NCBI GenBank assembly: GCA_018055515.1
Contig: JAGPHL010000010.1
Location: forward strand, 1 to 25,548
Reading direction: 5' to 3'
Source of the DNA: Anaerolineae bacterium
GTDB lineage: Bacteria > Chloroflexota > Anaerolineae > B4-G1 > SLSP01
DNA length: 25,548 nucleotides
Made by a program: the position numbers and the translations under genes. Shown piece after piece: positions 6,411-13,427 of this stretch. How positions within the stretch are numbered: position 1 is the stretch's first letter; each line of letters begins with the position of its first letter. The notes under the pieces were generated by a model. That model did not search any database. It saw only the letters and a list, made by a program, of their open reading frames with translations, and was not told the origin of the DNA.

Positions 6411-7256
6411 TCAATAGTGCGTGACCACTTTCGTGCCCACCGGCGCCCAGTTGTAGAGCCACTGCGCATCGGGCGTGCGCATGTTCACACAGCCATGGCT
6501 CATCGGCGTGCCAAAGTTGTTGTGCCAGTACGTGCCGTGGATCCCATATCCGCGATAGAAATACATCGTATAAGGCACATTCGGCAGATAATAGCCCGGC
6601 CCCGACATGGGGGTGGAAAGATATTTGACGTAGATGGAGTATGTGCCCACCACGGTGGGAGTGCGAGAGGTGCCGGTGGAGACGACGGCCGTGAAAACCG
6701 GCGTCTGTCCCACATAGGCCGTGAGGGTCTGCCGGCTCAGGTTGATGTCAATCCACTTCTCGCCAGGCGCGCCCTGAACGGGCGCCGGGGATGGCGTGAT
6801 CGGCGGGACGCCGCCTCCCGCGCCGGGGATCACCAGACGTTGCCCCACGTAAATGAGATCGGAAGACAGCCCATTGGCGGCGCGAATGGCCGCCGCGGTA
6901 GTGCCATACCGCAATCCCAGCCGGAAGAGATTTTCCCCCGGCTGCACAATGTGGATGCCAGTCGTCGCCGGGGTCGGCGCGGGGGCCGGGGCGGGCGCAG
7001 TTCCCGCGTCGGGAAGGGTGAGGCTCTGCCCCACATAAATCCACGAGCGCGTGGTCAGCCCGTTCGCTGCCGCCAGCGCATTCACGCTGATGCCGTACCG
7101 TCGCGCGATCGCGTACAGCGTGTCCCCTGGTTGCACTACGTAGGAAGTTCCCTGCGCAGCTGCCGGCGTCGCCAACACCAGCAGATTCACCAACACCATG
7201 ACCGGCAATACCCACTTCCACGCCTTCAACACGACTTTCCTCGTCCCCCGCATCAT
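6411..7256 (-). CDS. Secreted LysM-L,D-transpeptidase (YkuD)
   Basis: A 281-residue exported protein. The signal peptide is residues 1-35 (basic start MMRGTRK, hydrophobic core, ATPAAAQG cleavage region). Two LysM peptidoglycan-binding domains follow (about 38-82 and 101-144, each YVVQPGDTL- or HIVQPGENL-like), separated by a Pro/Ala linker. The C-terminal YkuD domain (about 167-280) carries the catalytic signature His240 ... SHGCVN with Cys256. These enzymes cross-link peptidoglycan through the L-centre of the stem peptide or anchor proteins to it. The ATG at 7256 is chosen because AAAGGGGG precedes it by 6 nt. Its leader carries the ATTTTC motif and GTGAGCC words. It is followed by a strong terminator and appears monocistronic. 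Its presence says the cell wall contains murein, which is informative in a phylum where this is debated. Confidence 0.92.
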   Translation of the reverse strand: MMRGTRKVVLKAWKWVLPVMVLVNLLVLATPAAAQGTSYVVQPGDTLYAIARRYGISVNALAAANGLTTRSWIYVGQSLTLPDAGTAPAPAPAPTPATTGIHIVQPGENLFRLGLRYGTTAAAIRAANGLSSDLIYVGQRLVIPGAGGGVPPITPSPAPVQGAPGEKWIDINLSRQTLTAYVGQTPVFTAVVSTGTSRTPTVVGTYSIYVKYLSTPMSGPGYYLPNVPYTMYFYRGYGIHGTYWHNNFGTPMSHGCVNMRTPDAQWLYNWAPVGTKVVTHY

Positions 7257-7286
7257 AGATGACCCCCTTTGAAAATAGTAATCAGT

Positions 7287-7329
7287 GAGCCGTGAGTTGT
7301 GACCATTCCTTCGAAAATGGCTCACGGAT
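7287..7329. repeat. GTGAGCC-word inverted array upstream of the L,D-transpeptidase
   Basis: GTGAGCCGTGAGTTGTGA (7287-7304) faces GGCTCACGG (7320-7328), so the arms can pair. On the minus strand each arm is followed by an ATTTTC string (at 7316 and 7275). Similar words, GTGAGCCGTGAGCCGT, occur upstream of the ygeY-like gene at 23571-23586. Confidence 0.5.
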
Positions 7330-7378
7330 GGCCACGGATTTCACAGATCAGAAAAGGTGCCGCGAACTTCAATTCACT

Positions 7379-7426
7379 CTCAAGCCGCCCCGGAATGAAT
7401 GCCGGGTCCAAGAGGTCAAGTTCACT
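7379..7426 (+). repeat. Partial copy of the palindromic dispersed element
   Basis: CTCAAGCCGCCCCGGAATGA and the following 28 bases match the minus strand of 4388-4341 at about 40 of 48 positions. The GAATGAATGCCGGG hairpin is retained with one mismatch, while the CGCTGAAGCG hairpin is missing. It lies between two minus-strand genes. Confidence 0.6.
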
Positions 7427-7455
7427 AAGGGATTTTGTCTCTCGCTGCCACTCTG

Positions 7456-7464
7456 AGTATAGCA
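7456..7464 (-). promoter_or_regulatory. Extended -10 promoter candidate for the L,D-transpeptidase
   Basis: On the minus strand, TGCTATACT (7464-7456) is an extended -10 element (TGn then TATACT). No good -35 is seen. The transcript would have a leader of about 190 nt carrying the repeat copies. The downstream string ATACTCAGAG is also found at the PA14-gene promoter. Confidence 0.4.
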
Positions 7465-7562
7465 AATTCTTGCCATAAGCACACTACAATTGCATTACAA
7501 AATAGTACAAAAAGCGTCACCAGGAGACAAAAACCCGCCGCCGACGTCACACCCCCGCTCGG

Positions 7563-7601
7563 AAAAGAAACGGGCTGGCAACCTCCCGTCGCCAGCCCGT
7601 T
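7563..7601 (-). terminator. Intrinsic terminator of the PA14/golvesin gene
   Basis: A perfect 11-bp stem, AACGGGCTGGC (7569-7579) with GCCAGCCCGTT (7591-7601), has an 11-nt loop. The minus-strand RNA continues TTCTTTT after the stem. It begins 10 nt beyond the stop codon. Confidence 0.8.
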
Positions 7602-7610
7602 GGGTGCGCC

Positions 7611-8906
7611 TCAGCGCCGCACCCACTTCACCGCGTCGAAGGAAATCAGCCGGGAAAGGCGCGGTTCGTAGGTCACGTCCGCCAGCGAGACATATTCAGA
7701 GCCGCCGCCGTTAAAGGTGTACGTGCCCAGAGAAACCCACCGTCCGCCGTTCGCCGATTGATTCACGATCTTGAGCGTGTACTGGCCTGACGCCACCACC
7801 CAGTAGCGGGCGTTCGCTGTGGTCGTGTAGCGATCGGGGATGTAGACAAAGACCTCGTAGCGGCCTGCCGTGAGAGTAGGATACCAGCGTGCCCAGTTGT
7901 AGTTGGGGCGATTCTGGTCGTTGTTGTAGGTCCAGTACTGCCGACCATTGTAGCCTTCGTTGACGGTGCGCCATCCCGACGCCGCGCCGCCGCGCACAAA
8001 GCCGGCGTCCTTGTCATCTACGATGATCGCCGTCGTGTCGTCCCCGCCGTTGGTCGGGAACCAGGTGAGCTGCGCGACCGCCTGACCGGCGTTCTCGTAA
8101 TATTGCAGCTCGATAGCAACCGGCCCGCCGGGGAGGTAGATGTCGCCCTGATACGTCGTGGCCGCCTGATCACGCCAGGCGTCAATCAGCAGATGGCCAT
8201 TGACCCAGAGCCGCGCGCCGTCATCCACCGTGAGCTTGAAGCGGGTCATCCCCGCGGCGATGCTCGTCGTCTGCGTCCACCGCACGGAGAAATAATCCGT
8301 CCCGACGGTGCCCGGCGCCGGGGAAGCCGCTCCCCAGTTGAAGTTCAGCGCCGCGTCCGTGCGGACCAGCGCCGGCGTCCCGCTCAACGACATGTTGTTG
8401 AAGTATTCGCCGCGCCAACCGGCCCCCGTCCCATCCAGCAAGGCCCAGCTGAGCCTGGCGACCGCCTCACCGCCGTTCTCGTAATACTCCACGACCAGAT
8501 AGTGATGCCCGGAATCCAGGTAACGGTCCACGGTGAAGGTCTGTGCGGGGTGATCGGTCCACTTATCCAGCAGCAGGGCGCCGTCAATCCACAGACGGAT
8601 GCCGTCATCGCTGGTGGCCGTAAAGCGGTAATTGCCGGGGGTCACGTCAATGTAGCGCGTCCAGCGCGCGGAAAACTGATCGGCGTTGATCACGCCGGGC
8701 TGCGGAGACCCTGTGCCCCAGTCATGGTCGAGATTCTCCTCCTGACGGGTGAGCGCCGGCGTCCCCGAAAGGGTGGGATTGTTCCAATACGAGGCGCTCC
8801 AGGTCGGATCGCTGTGCATCGGCAAGATCGGCCCCTGCGCCAACACCGGTCCGCTGAACAGCAGGACCGCCAACACCAAGGTGATTTGCAAAACTCGCTT
8901 GCCCAT
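7611..8906 (-). CDS. Secreted protein with two PA14 domains and a golvesin-like C-terminus
   Basis: A 431-residue exported protein: signal peptide (1-24, ending GPVLAQG); first PA14 domain (about 36-155, with ATSDDGIRLWIDG and YYENGGEAVARLSW); second PA14 domain (about 164-283, with TVDDGARLWVNGH and YYENAGQAVAQLTW); and a golvesin/xanthan-lyase-type domain (about 293-431, IIVDDKDAGF ... FDAVKWVRR). PA14 and golvesin-like modules bind carbohydrates, so the protein likely decorates or recognises extracellular polysaccharide or the sheath. No catalytic domain is present. The ATG at 8906 follows AGAGGAGG by 6 nt. The longer upstream frame is rejected because it puts about 90 residues before an obvious signal peptide. 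The gene has its own promoter and terminator. Confidence 0.9.
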   Translation of the reverse strand: MGKRVLQITLVLAVLLFSGPVLAQGPILPMHSDPTWSASYWNNPTLSGTPALTRQEENLDHDWGTGSPQPGVINADQFSARWTRYIDVTPGNYRFTATSDDGIRLWIDGALLLDKWTDHPAQTFTVDRYLDSGHHYLVVEYYENGGEAVARLSWALLDGTGAGWRGEYFNNMSLSGTPALVRTDAALNFNWGAASPAPGTVGTDYFSVRWTQTTSIAAGMTRFKLTVDDGARLWVNGHLLIDAWRDQAATTYQGDIYLPGGPVAIELQYYENAGQAVAQLTWFPTNGGDDTTAIIVDDKDAGFVRGGAASGWRTVNEGYNGRQYWTYNNDQNRPNYNWARWYPTLTAGRYEVFVYIPDRYTTTANARYWVVASGQYTLKIVNQSANGGRWVSLGTYTFNGGGSEYVSLADVTYEPRLSRLISFDAVKWVRR

Positions 8907-8945
8907 CGCTTTCCTCCTCTCTGCAAGATGGCTCAAAGACTCCCT

Positions 8946-8990
8946 ACGTGTAAACGTGCGCCCGTGCGAACGTAGAACGTGGGAACGCGC
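8946..8990. repeat. ACGT-word low-complexity array
   Basis: Read on the minus strand, words such as CCCACGTTCTACGTTCGCACG and CGCACGTTTACACG repeat with a period of about 7 bases. It lies in the leader of the PA14 gene. It looks like the other short-word arrays in the window (GTGAGCC, GGGTAAT, GGGAGTA, GATTCGC, ATTACGC) but has a different unit. Confidence 0.45.
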
Positions 8991-9003
8991 ATGGCCTCCT
9001 CTG

Positions 9004-9032
9004 AGTATGACTTGCCACCCAGTTCCTGGCAA
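9004..9032 (-). promoter_or_regulatory. Promoter candidate for the PA14/golvesin gene
   Basis: On the minus strand, TTGCCA (9032-9027) and CATACT (9009-9004) are separated by 17 bp. The transcript would begin near 8997 with a leader of about 90 nt. The rest of the 500-bp gap up to the cyclophilin gene holds only the ACGT-word array and the cyclophilin terminator. Confidence 0.5.
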
Positions 9033-9273
9033 TGCCACTTGCGCCCTCACGCCCCAGACATGGCCCGTGGCGTACATCTTTTTAACGTCGCCAGTTCGCC
9101 GCGCGTTCCCAGAGAAGGCCGCGATGAGAATTACGAACAGGTGAAAGACAGGTAACAGTAGCGCTACAACGCCACACAACTTCGGGAGATCATGGGATCA
9201 CGGCCTGGCACAGCAGCGGGAGGAAATCCATGAGAATTCATGGCCCAAACAGGGAAAGGGCACGATCAAGGAA

Positions 9274-9313
9274 AGGCAGCAGCGAGCAATGCCATCTCTG
9301 CTCGCTGCTGCCT
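9274..9313 (-). terminator. Long-stem terminator of the cyclophilin gene
   Basis: A perfect 15-bp stem, AGGCAGCAGCGAGCA (9274-9288) with TGCTCGCTGCTGCCT (9299-9313), has a 10-nt loop. The minus-strand RNA continues TTCCTT. The stem is very strong although the U-run is imperfect. It lies about 95 nt past the stop codon. Confidence 0.75.
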
Positions 9314-9406
9314 CCCCGCCTCTCACATTTGCGTGCTTACCCAAACAGGATTAGCGCGAGTGAGACATTCTCAAATCCGGTGGAGCCGCGGCCTGGCCCG
9401 GTCTCT

Positions 9407-9886
9407 TTAGCTCTCCGTGATGACCACGGACGTCATGGCGTCACCCTGGCGGATCGCGTCTACCACCTCCATGCCGGCGACGACCTTGCCGAAAACGGTG
9501 TGTCGGCCGTTGAGATGGGGCTGCGGACTGTGAGTGATGAAGAACTGACTGCCGTTGGTCCCCGGACCGGCGTTCGCCATCGAAATCACGCCCCGCTCGT
9601 GCGTCAGCGGGTTGTCCTTGAACTCGTCGGCAAAATGGTAGCCGGGACCGCCGCGCCCCGTGCCGGTCGGGTCGCCGCCCTGAATCACGAAATTGCTGAT
9701 CACGCGATGGAAAGTGACGCCATCGTAAAACCCCTCGCGGGCCAGGAACACGAAATTATTGACCGTTTGCGGCGCATACTGAGGATAGAGCTCAATTTCA
9801 ATCACCCCGCGCGGGGTCGTGATCGTCGCATGATACTTTTTAGCGGGATCAATTTGCATTGCTGGAGGCGTATGCCACTGCTTCAT
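9407..9886 (-). CDS. Cyclophilin-type peptidyl-prolyl isomerase
   Basis: A 159-residue cytoplasmic cyclophilin that catalyses cis-trans isomerisation of prolyl bonds during folding. The family signature is plain: ATITTPRGVIEIELYP; the active-site block FHRVISNFVIQGGDPTGTGRGG with the catalytic Arg; GVISMANAGPGTNGSQFFIT; and LNGRHTVFGKVVAGMEVVD. No signal peptide is seen. The ATG at 9886 (MKQWHTPPAMQID) follows AAGGAG by 6 nt, so the earlier ATG at 9919 is not used. Length and motifs are those of the small bacterial PpiB type. It is transcribed alone, with a TATAAT box upstream and a long-stem terminator downstream, and is divergent from the sulfurase-like gene. Confidence 0.93.
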   Translation of the reverse strand: MKQWHTPPAMQIDPAKKYHATITTPRGVIEIELYPQYAPQTVNNFVFLAREGFYDGVTFHRVISNFVIQGGDPTGTGRGGPGYHFADEFKDNPLTHERGVISMANAGPGTNGSQFFITHSPQPHLNGRHTVFGKVVAGMEVVDAIRQGDAMTSVVITES

Positions 9887-9917
9887 GATAGGCTCCTTTT
9901 GAATGAATGACTCTCGC

Positions 9918-9951
9918 ATTATAACACGAGTATGGAAAGGAGTATGGAAAG
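9918..9951 (-). promoter_or_regulatory. Cyclophilin promoter with tandem 12-bp repeat
   Basis: TATAAT lies on the minus strand at 9923-9918, 32 nt before the start codon. Directly upstream, GAGTATGGAAAG is repeated twice head to tail (9928-9939, 9940-9951), covering the -35 position, where only a poor hexamer (CATACT) is seen. The tandem repeat may be an activator or repressor site. Confidence 0.5.
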
Positions 9952-9963
9952 CGCTGAGCCGGT

Positions 9964-10048
9964 TGGTTAGTCAAAACAAGTTTGATTTGTAACCGCTTTC
10001 AACGGGAAAGTCTAACCACTTTACCCTAAAAAGTCTGTTTTTGGTTAG
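9964..10048. promoter_or_regulatory. Three TGGTTAG motifs in the divergent intergenic region
   Basis: TGGTTAG occurs at 9964-9970 and 10042-10048, and inverted (CTAACCA) at 10012-10018. All lie within an AT-rich stretch between the divergent cyclophilin and sulfurase-like genes. Their number and arrangement suggest binding sites for an unknown regulator. No gene is present in 9920-10254. Confidence 0.35.
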
Positions 10049-10082
10049 TAACATGTTGGTGCACAACGAGGAAATAAGTCAC

Positions 10083-10121
10083 TTGCCTCCGCCCTGGCCG
10101 AGGCTATACTCAATACTGAGT
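10083..10121 (+). promoter_or_regulatory. Promoter and inverted repeat upstream of the sulfurase-like gene
   Basis: TTGCCT (10083-10088) and TATACT (10105-10110) are separated by 16 bp. An inverted repeat, ACTCA-ATAC-TGAGT (10108-10121), overlaps the expected start of transcription and is a possible operator. The leader would be about 135 nt. Confidence 0.5.
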
Positions 10122-10254
10122 GCAAGCACGGCGCCGCCGACAGACCTTCAGGACACGGGCGCGTGTCGCCCCTCAAACCAGCGTCGCCCTGAACGCTTTA
10201 CTCGCGTTGATGGTCTCGAAAACAGCCTCACATCGGCACACAGGAGCGATAAGC

Positions 10255-11763
10255 ATGAGTGACTCCCAGCTCTGGCCCGGCGATGATCCTACGCCTGAAA
10301 TGACCGCTGCCCTGGCGGCTTTCCTGGACGCTTATCCCGCCTACGCGAGCACCCGCCTCCTCGACGACCTGCGAGCGCGGGAATACAGCCGCCTCGATCG
10401 GCTAGGGCACGTCTACCTGGACTATACCGGCGGCAGCCTGTACGCCGATGGTCAGGTTCGCGCCCACCACGAGCTGCTTGCCACGCACGTTTTCGGCAAC
10501 CCGCACTCCCACAACCCCTCTTCGCAGGCGATGACGGAGCACGTGGAACGAGCGCGCGCCTGCGTGTTGGAATTCTTCAACGCCGATCCAGAGGAATATG
10601 TGGCGATCTTCACTCCCAACGCCAGCGGCGCGCTCAAGTTGGTAGGTGAGGCCTACCCCTTTGCCCCGGGAGGACACTATGCCCTCACTTTTGACAACCA
10701 CAACTCCGTCAACGGCATCCGCGAATTCGCCCGCGCGAAAGGCGCGCAGGTGACCTACATCCCCATGAGTGCCCCCGATCTCCGCATCGAAAACGCGCCG
10801 CTGGAACGCGCGCTGGCCCTGGGAACGCCGGGAATCCCCAAACTCTTCGCCTATCCCGCGCAATCGAATTACTCCGGCGTGCAACATCCGTTAGAGCTCA
10901 TTGAGGTCGCACACGCTCAGGGTTGGGACGTGCTGGTAGACTGCGCCGCCTTCGTTCCCACCAACCGGCTGGACTTGCGCCGCTGGAAGCCGGATTTCGT
11001 GCCGCTGTCCTTTTACAAGATGTTCGGATATCCCACCGGCGCAGGCGCACTGCTGGCGCGCAAATCGGCGCTGGCGAAGTTGCGACGCCCCTGGTATGCC
11101 GGCGGCACGATCACCATCGCCTCGGTGCAGGGAAACGGCTACTATCTCGCGGCAGGCGCCGCCGCCTTCGAAGATGGGACCCTCAACTACCTCAACTTGC
11201 CTGCCGTGGAAATCGGCCTGCGACATCTGGCCGCCATCGGCGTCGAGACCATTCACACGCGCGTCATGTGTCTCACCGGTTGGCTGCTGGAACGCCTGAC
11301 CGCGCTCCAGCATTCCAACGGACGGCCATTGGTGCGCGTCCACGGCCCGACGACGCTCGAAGGGCGTGCCGGCACCGTCACCGTCACGTTCTATGACGTG
11401 GAGGGCCGGCCCTTCGACGAGCGCCGCGTTGAAGAACTGGCCAGCCGCGACGCCATTTCCATCCGCACCGGCTGTTTCTGCAACCCCGGCGCCGGGGAAG
11501 TCGCTCACGGGCTGACGCCGGAAATCATGACGGAGTTCTTTAAGGGGGATCACGGCCTCTCGTTTGCCGAATTGCGCGAGCAGATGCAGGCGCGTTACGG
11601 CAAAAGCATCAACGCCGTGCGGATTTCAGTGGGGGTAGTGAGCAACTTCGCCGATGTGGAGCACTTTCTGAACTTTGCAACGGGCTTTCTGGATCGGTCC
11701 AGCGCCGAGCTCGGCCCGGCGGCAAATGAATGTCCGCGCTGCAGCCTCGAAGCGGGAGGATAG
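10255..11763 (+). CDS. Moco-sulfurase-like class V aminotransferase
   Basis: A PLP enzyme of 502 residues in the NifS/class V fold, closest in motifs to the N-terminal domain of eukaryotic molybdenum-cofactor sulfurases (MOCOS/ABA3). Features: YLDYTGGSLYADGQV (54-68); probable PLP-stacking/binding residues around FTPNASGALKL; the Asp in VLVDCAAFVPTN (227-237); the Schiff-base Lys255 in LSFYKMFGYPTGAGALL; and the cysteine signature RTGCFCNPGAGE (404-415) with Cys407 and Cys409. Such enzymes strip sulfur from cysteine as a persulfide. Unlike MOCOS there is no C-terminal MOSC domain. The ATG at 10255 follows CAGGAG by 8 nt; an upstream in-frame start at 10120 lacks support. It is monocistronic, ending at a bidirectional terminator. 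Target inferred: Moco or another sulfur acceptor. A generic cysteine desulfurase role is possible. Confidence 0.85.
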   Translation: MSDSQLWPGDDPTPEMTAALAAFLDAYPAYASTRLLDDLRAREYSRLDRLGHVYLDYTGGSLYADGQVRAHHELLATHVFGNPHSHNPSSQAMTEHVERARACVLEFFNADPEEYVAIFTPNASGALKLVGEAYPFAPGGHYALTFDNHNSVNGIREFARAKGAQVTYIPMSAPDLRIENAPLERALALGTPGIPKLFAYPAQSNYSGVQHPLELIEVAHAQGWDVLVDCAAFVPTNRLDLRRWKPDFVPLSFYKMFGYPTGAGALLARKSALAKLRRPWYAGGTITIASVQGNGYYLAAGAAAFEDGTLNYLNLPAVEIGLRHLAAIGVETIHTRVMCLTGWLLERLTALQHSNGRPLVRVHGPTTLEGRAGTVTVTFYDVEGRPFDERRVEELASRDAISIRTGCFCNPGAGEVAHGLTPEIMTEFFKGDHGLSFAELREQMQARYGKSINAVRISVGVVSNFADVEHFLNFATGFLDRSSAELGPAANECPRCSLEAGG

Positions 11764-11778
11764 GTCTCCGGTCCACAC

Positions 11779-11816
11779 AAAACACCCCGACGGCCTCAGG
11801 CCTGTCGGGGTGTTTT
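11779..11816. terminator. Bidirectional terminator between convergent genes
   Basis: AAAACACCCCGAC (11779-11791) pairs perfectly with GTCGGGGTGTTTT (11804-11816) around a 12-nt loop. The stem ends in AAAA/TTTT on both sides, so it can end transcription of the sulfurase-like gene (plus) and of the PLP enzyme gene (minus). Confidence 0.9.
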
Positions 11817-11886
11817 GCAGAACGCAGGTGACCGTTTCGCCGGACCGGGCGTCTATCCGACGCCGGCCTGACGGCAAAGCAGATCT

Positions 11887-13353
11887 TTACTTCAGCAGCC
11901 CCACGCGCGCGTTGAACTCCGTGATGAGCGCGTCAATCTCGCCCACCTGCCCCTGGAAGCTCGTCCAGTAATCCGGCTGATACCACTGCTGCTGGATCTC
12001 GGCATAGGTCTTGCCCTGCTGCTCCACCCAGGTGTAGTACTTGAGATTGTGGATGCGCTTGCGCTCCGGATAAGTCAGTTCCAGCATGTTGTCGGTGGAC
12101 TGTCCCAGGATGTAGCGCGCGTAATCGGCGGCGGCATCGGTCAGAGTGTACTCGCCGTGCTCCTCGTGCAGCTCGCGCAGGCGGCTCTGATAGAGCTCCA
12201 TCGAGTCGGTGAGCACCGTGACGATGACGTCCTCGTGCCCCAACTCGAACCAGCGGGCCACTTTGATGGCGCTGAGAATGTTGGCGACGCCGGAAATGCC
12301 GATCAAATCCAGCTGCGCCACCAGGCTCTCCGGCACCCCTTGCTTGATCAGATACGCGCGGCCCGCCGGCTCATTGAACAGGCGGATGAGGCTGAGCGTC
12401 GCCTCATCATCAATGGCCGTGACGACGTCGGTGTTCTTGACGTTGTGAATCCATGGCACATGCTTGTCGCCGATGCCCTCGATGCGATGTCCGCCAAAGC
12501 CGTTGCGCAGCAGGGTGGGGCACTGCAGCGCCTCGCTGGCCACGATGCGGCTGGAGGGGAACCGTTGCTTCAGATAATCGCCGCAGCCGATGGTGCCCGC
12601 CGACCCGGTGTTAGACGTGATGCCAAAGAAGGTGTCGTGAGGCCCTAACACCTGCGCCAGCACTTCCTCGATGGCGTGACCGGTAATCTCGTAGTGCCAG
12701 AGATAGTTGCCGAACTCCTCGAACTGATTGAAGATGAAGATGTCATCGCCGCGCTCGCGGGTGAGCTCGTGACACTTGTCGAAGATCTCCTTGACGTTCG
12801 ATTCGCAGCCGGGGGTAGCGATGGTTTCATCAGCCACTTTTGCCAGCCACTCAAAGCGTTCGCGGCTCATTTCCTCCGGCAGGATGGCGATGGATTGACA
12901 GGCCAGCAGCGCCGAGTCGTACGCGCCGCCGCGACAGTAGTTGCCGGTGGACGGCCAGACAGCCTTCTGCCGGGTAGGATCGAACTGCCCGGTCACCAGG
13001 CGCGGCACCAGACAGCCGAACGCGGCCCCCACCTTGTGTGCGCCGGTGGGAAACCATTTGCCCACCAGCACCACAATGCGCGCCTCGACGCCGGTGAGCG
13101 CCGACGGCAGTTCGAGGTAATTCACGCCGTCAAAACCGCCGCCGTGAACCACCGGTTCGTTGTGCCAGGTGATGCGGAAGAGGTTGCGCGGGGTGATGTC
13201 CCACAGGCCAATGTTCTTGAGCTCGGCCTTGATGACGTCAGGAATCAGCGCCGGATTCTTCTGCTGCGCGAAGGTGGGGATGATGATGTTGCGCTCACGC
13301 GCGCGTCGCACAGCGTTCTCCATACCCTCAGGGACAATTGTCAAATCAATCAT
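11887..13353 (-). CDS. Fold-type II PLP-dependent enzyme, substrate unknown
   Basis: A 488-residue enzyme of the tryptophan-synthase-beta/cysteine-synthase fold. The PLP-binding Lys is Lys107 in WFPTGAHKVGAAFG. The substrate-binding loop is PSTGNYCRGGAY (134-145), and the phosphate-binding Gly/Ser loop is SNTGSAGTIGCGDYL (about 247-261). About 80 N-terminal residues and a C-terminal extension (YPERKRIHNLKYYTWVEQQG) go beyond the core fold, so it is not a standard cysteine synthase or threonine dehydratase. It begins 9 nt after AGGAGG. It lies 74 nt downstream of the APC permease gene on the same strand, so it may metabolise an amino acid imported by it. I do not recognise a characterised family with certainty. 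Confidence 0.8.
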   Translation of the reverse strand: MIDLTIVPEGMENAVRRARERNIIIPTFAQQKNPALIPDVIKAELKNIGLWDITPRNLFRITWHNEPVVHGGGFDGVNYLELPSALTGVEARIVVLVGKWFPTGAHKVGAAFGCLVPRLVTGQFDPTRQKAVWPSTGNYCRGGAYDSALLACQSIAILPEEMSRERFEWLAKVADETIATPGCESNVKEIFDKCHELTRERGDDIFIFNQFEEFGNYLWHYEITGHAIEEVLAQVLGPHDTFFGITSNTGSAGTIGCGDYLKQRFPSSRIVASEALQCPTLLRNGFGGHRIEGIGDKHVPWIHNVKNTDVVTAIDDEATLSLIRLFNEPAGRAYLIKQGVPESLVAQLDLIGISGVANILSAIKVARWFELGHEDVIVTVLTDSMELYQSRLRELHEEHGEYTLTDAAADYARYILGQSTDNMLELTYPERKRIHNLKYYTWVEQQGKTYAEIQQQWYQPDYWTSFQGQVGEIDALITEFNARVGLLK

Positions 13354-13427
13354 GATATCGAACCTCCTGGTGAAATGGGTTAAACGTAGCAGACAACATG
13401 ATACTATGCCGGCGGTTTTCGCCCTTC

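Noticed and set aside
8907..9179. N-terminal extension of the PA14/golvesin protein
   Set aside because: It would place 91 residues before a clear signal peptide, while AGAGGAGG directly precedes the ATG at 8906.
9230..9910. 226-codon plus-strand frame with a good GGGAGG before its ATG
   Set aside because: It runs antisense through the cyclophilin gene, contains the terminator stem, and its protein resembles nothing; the ribosome-site match is probably chance.
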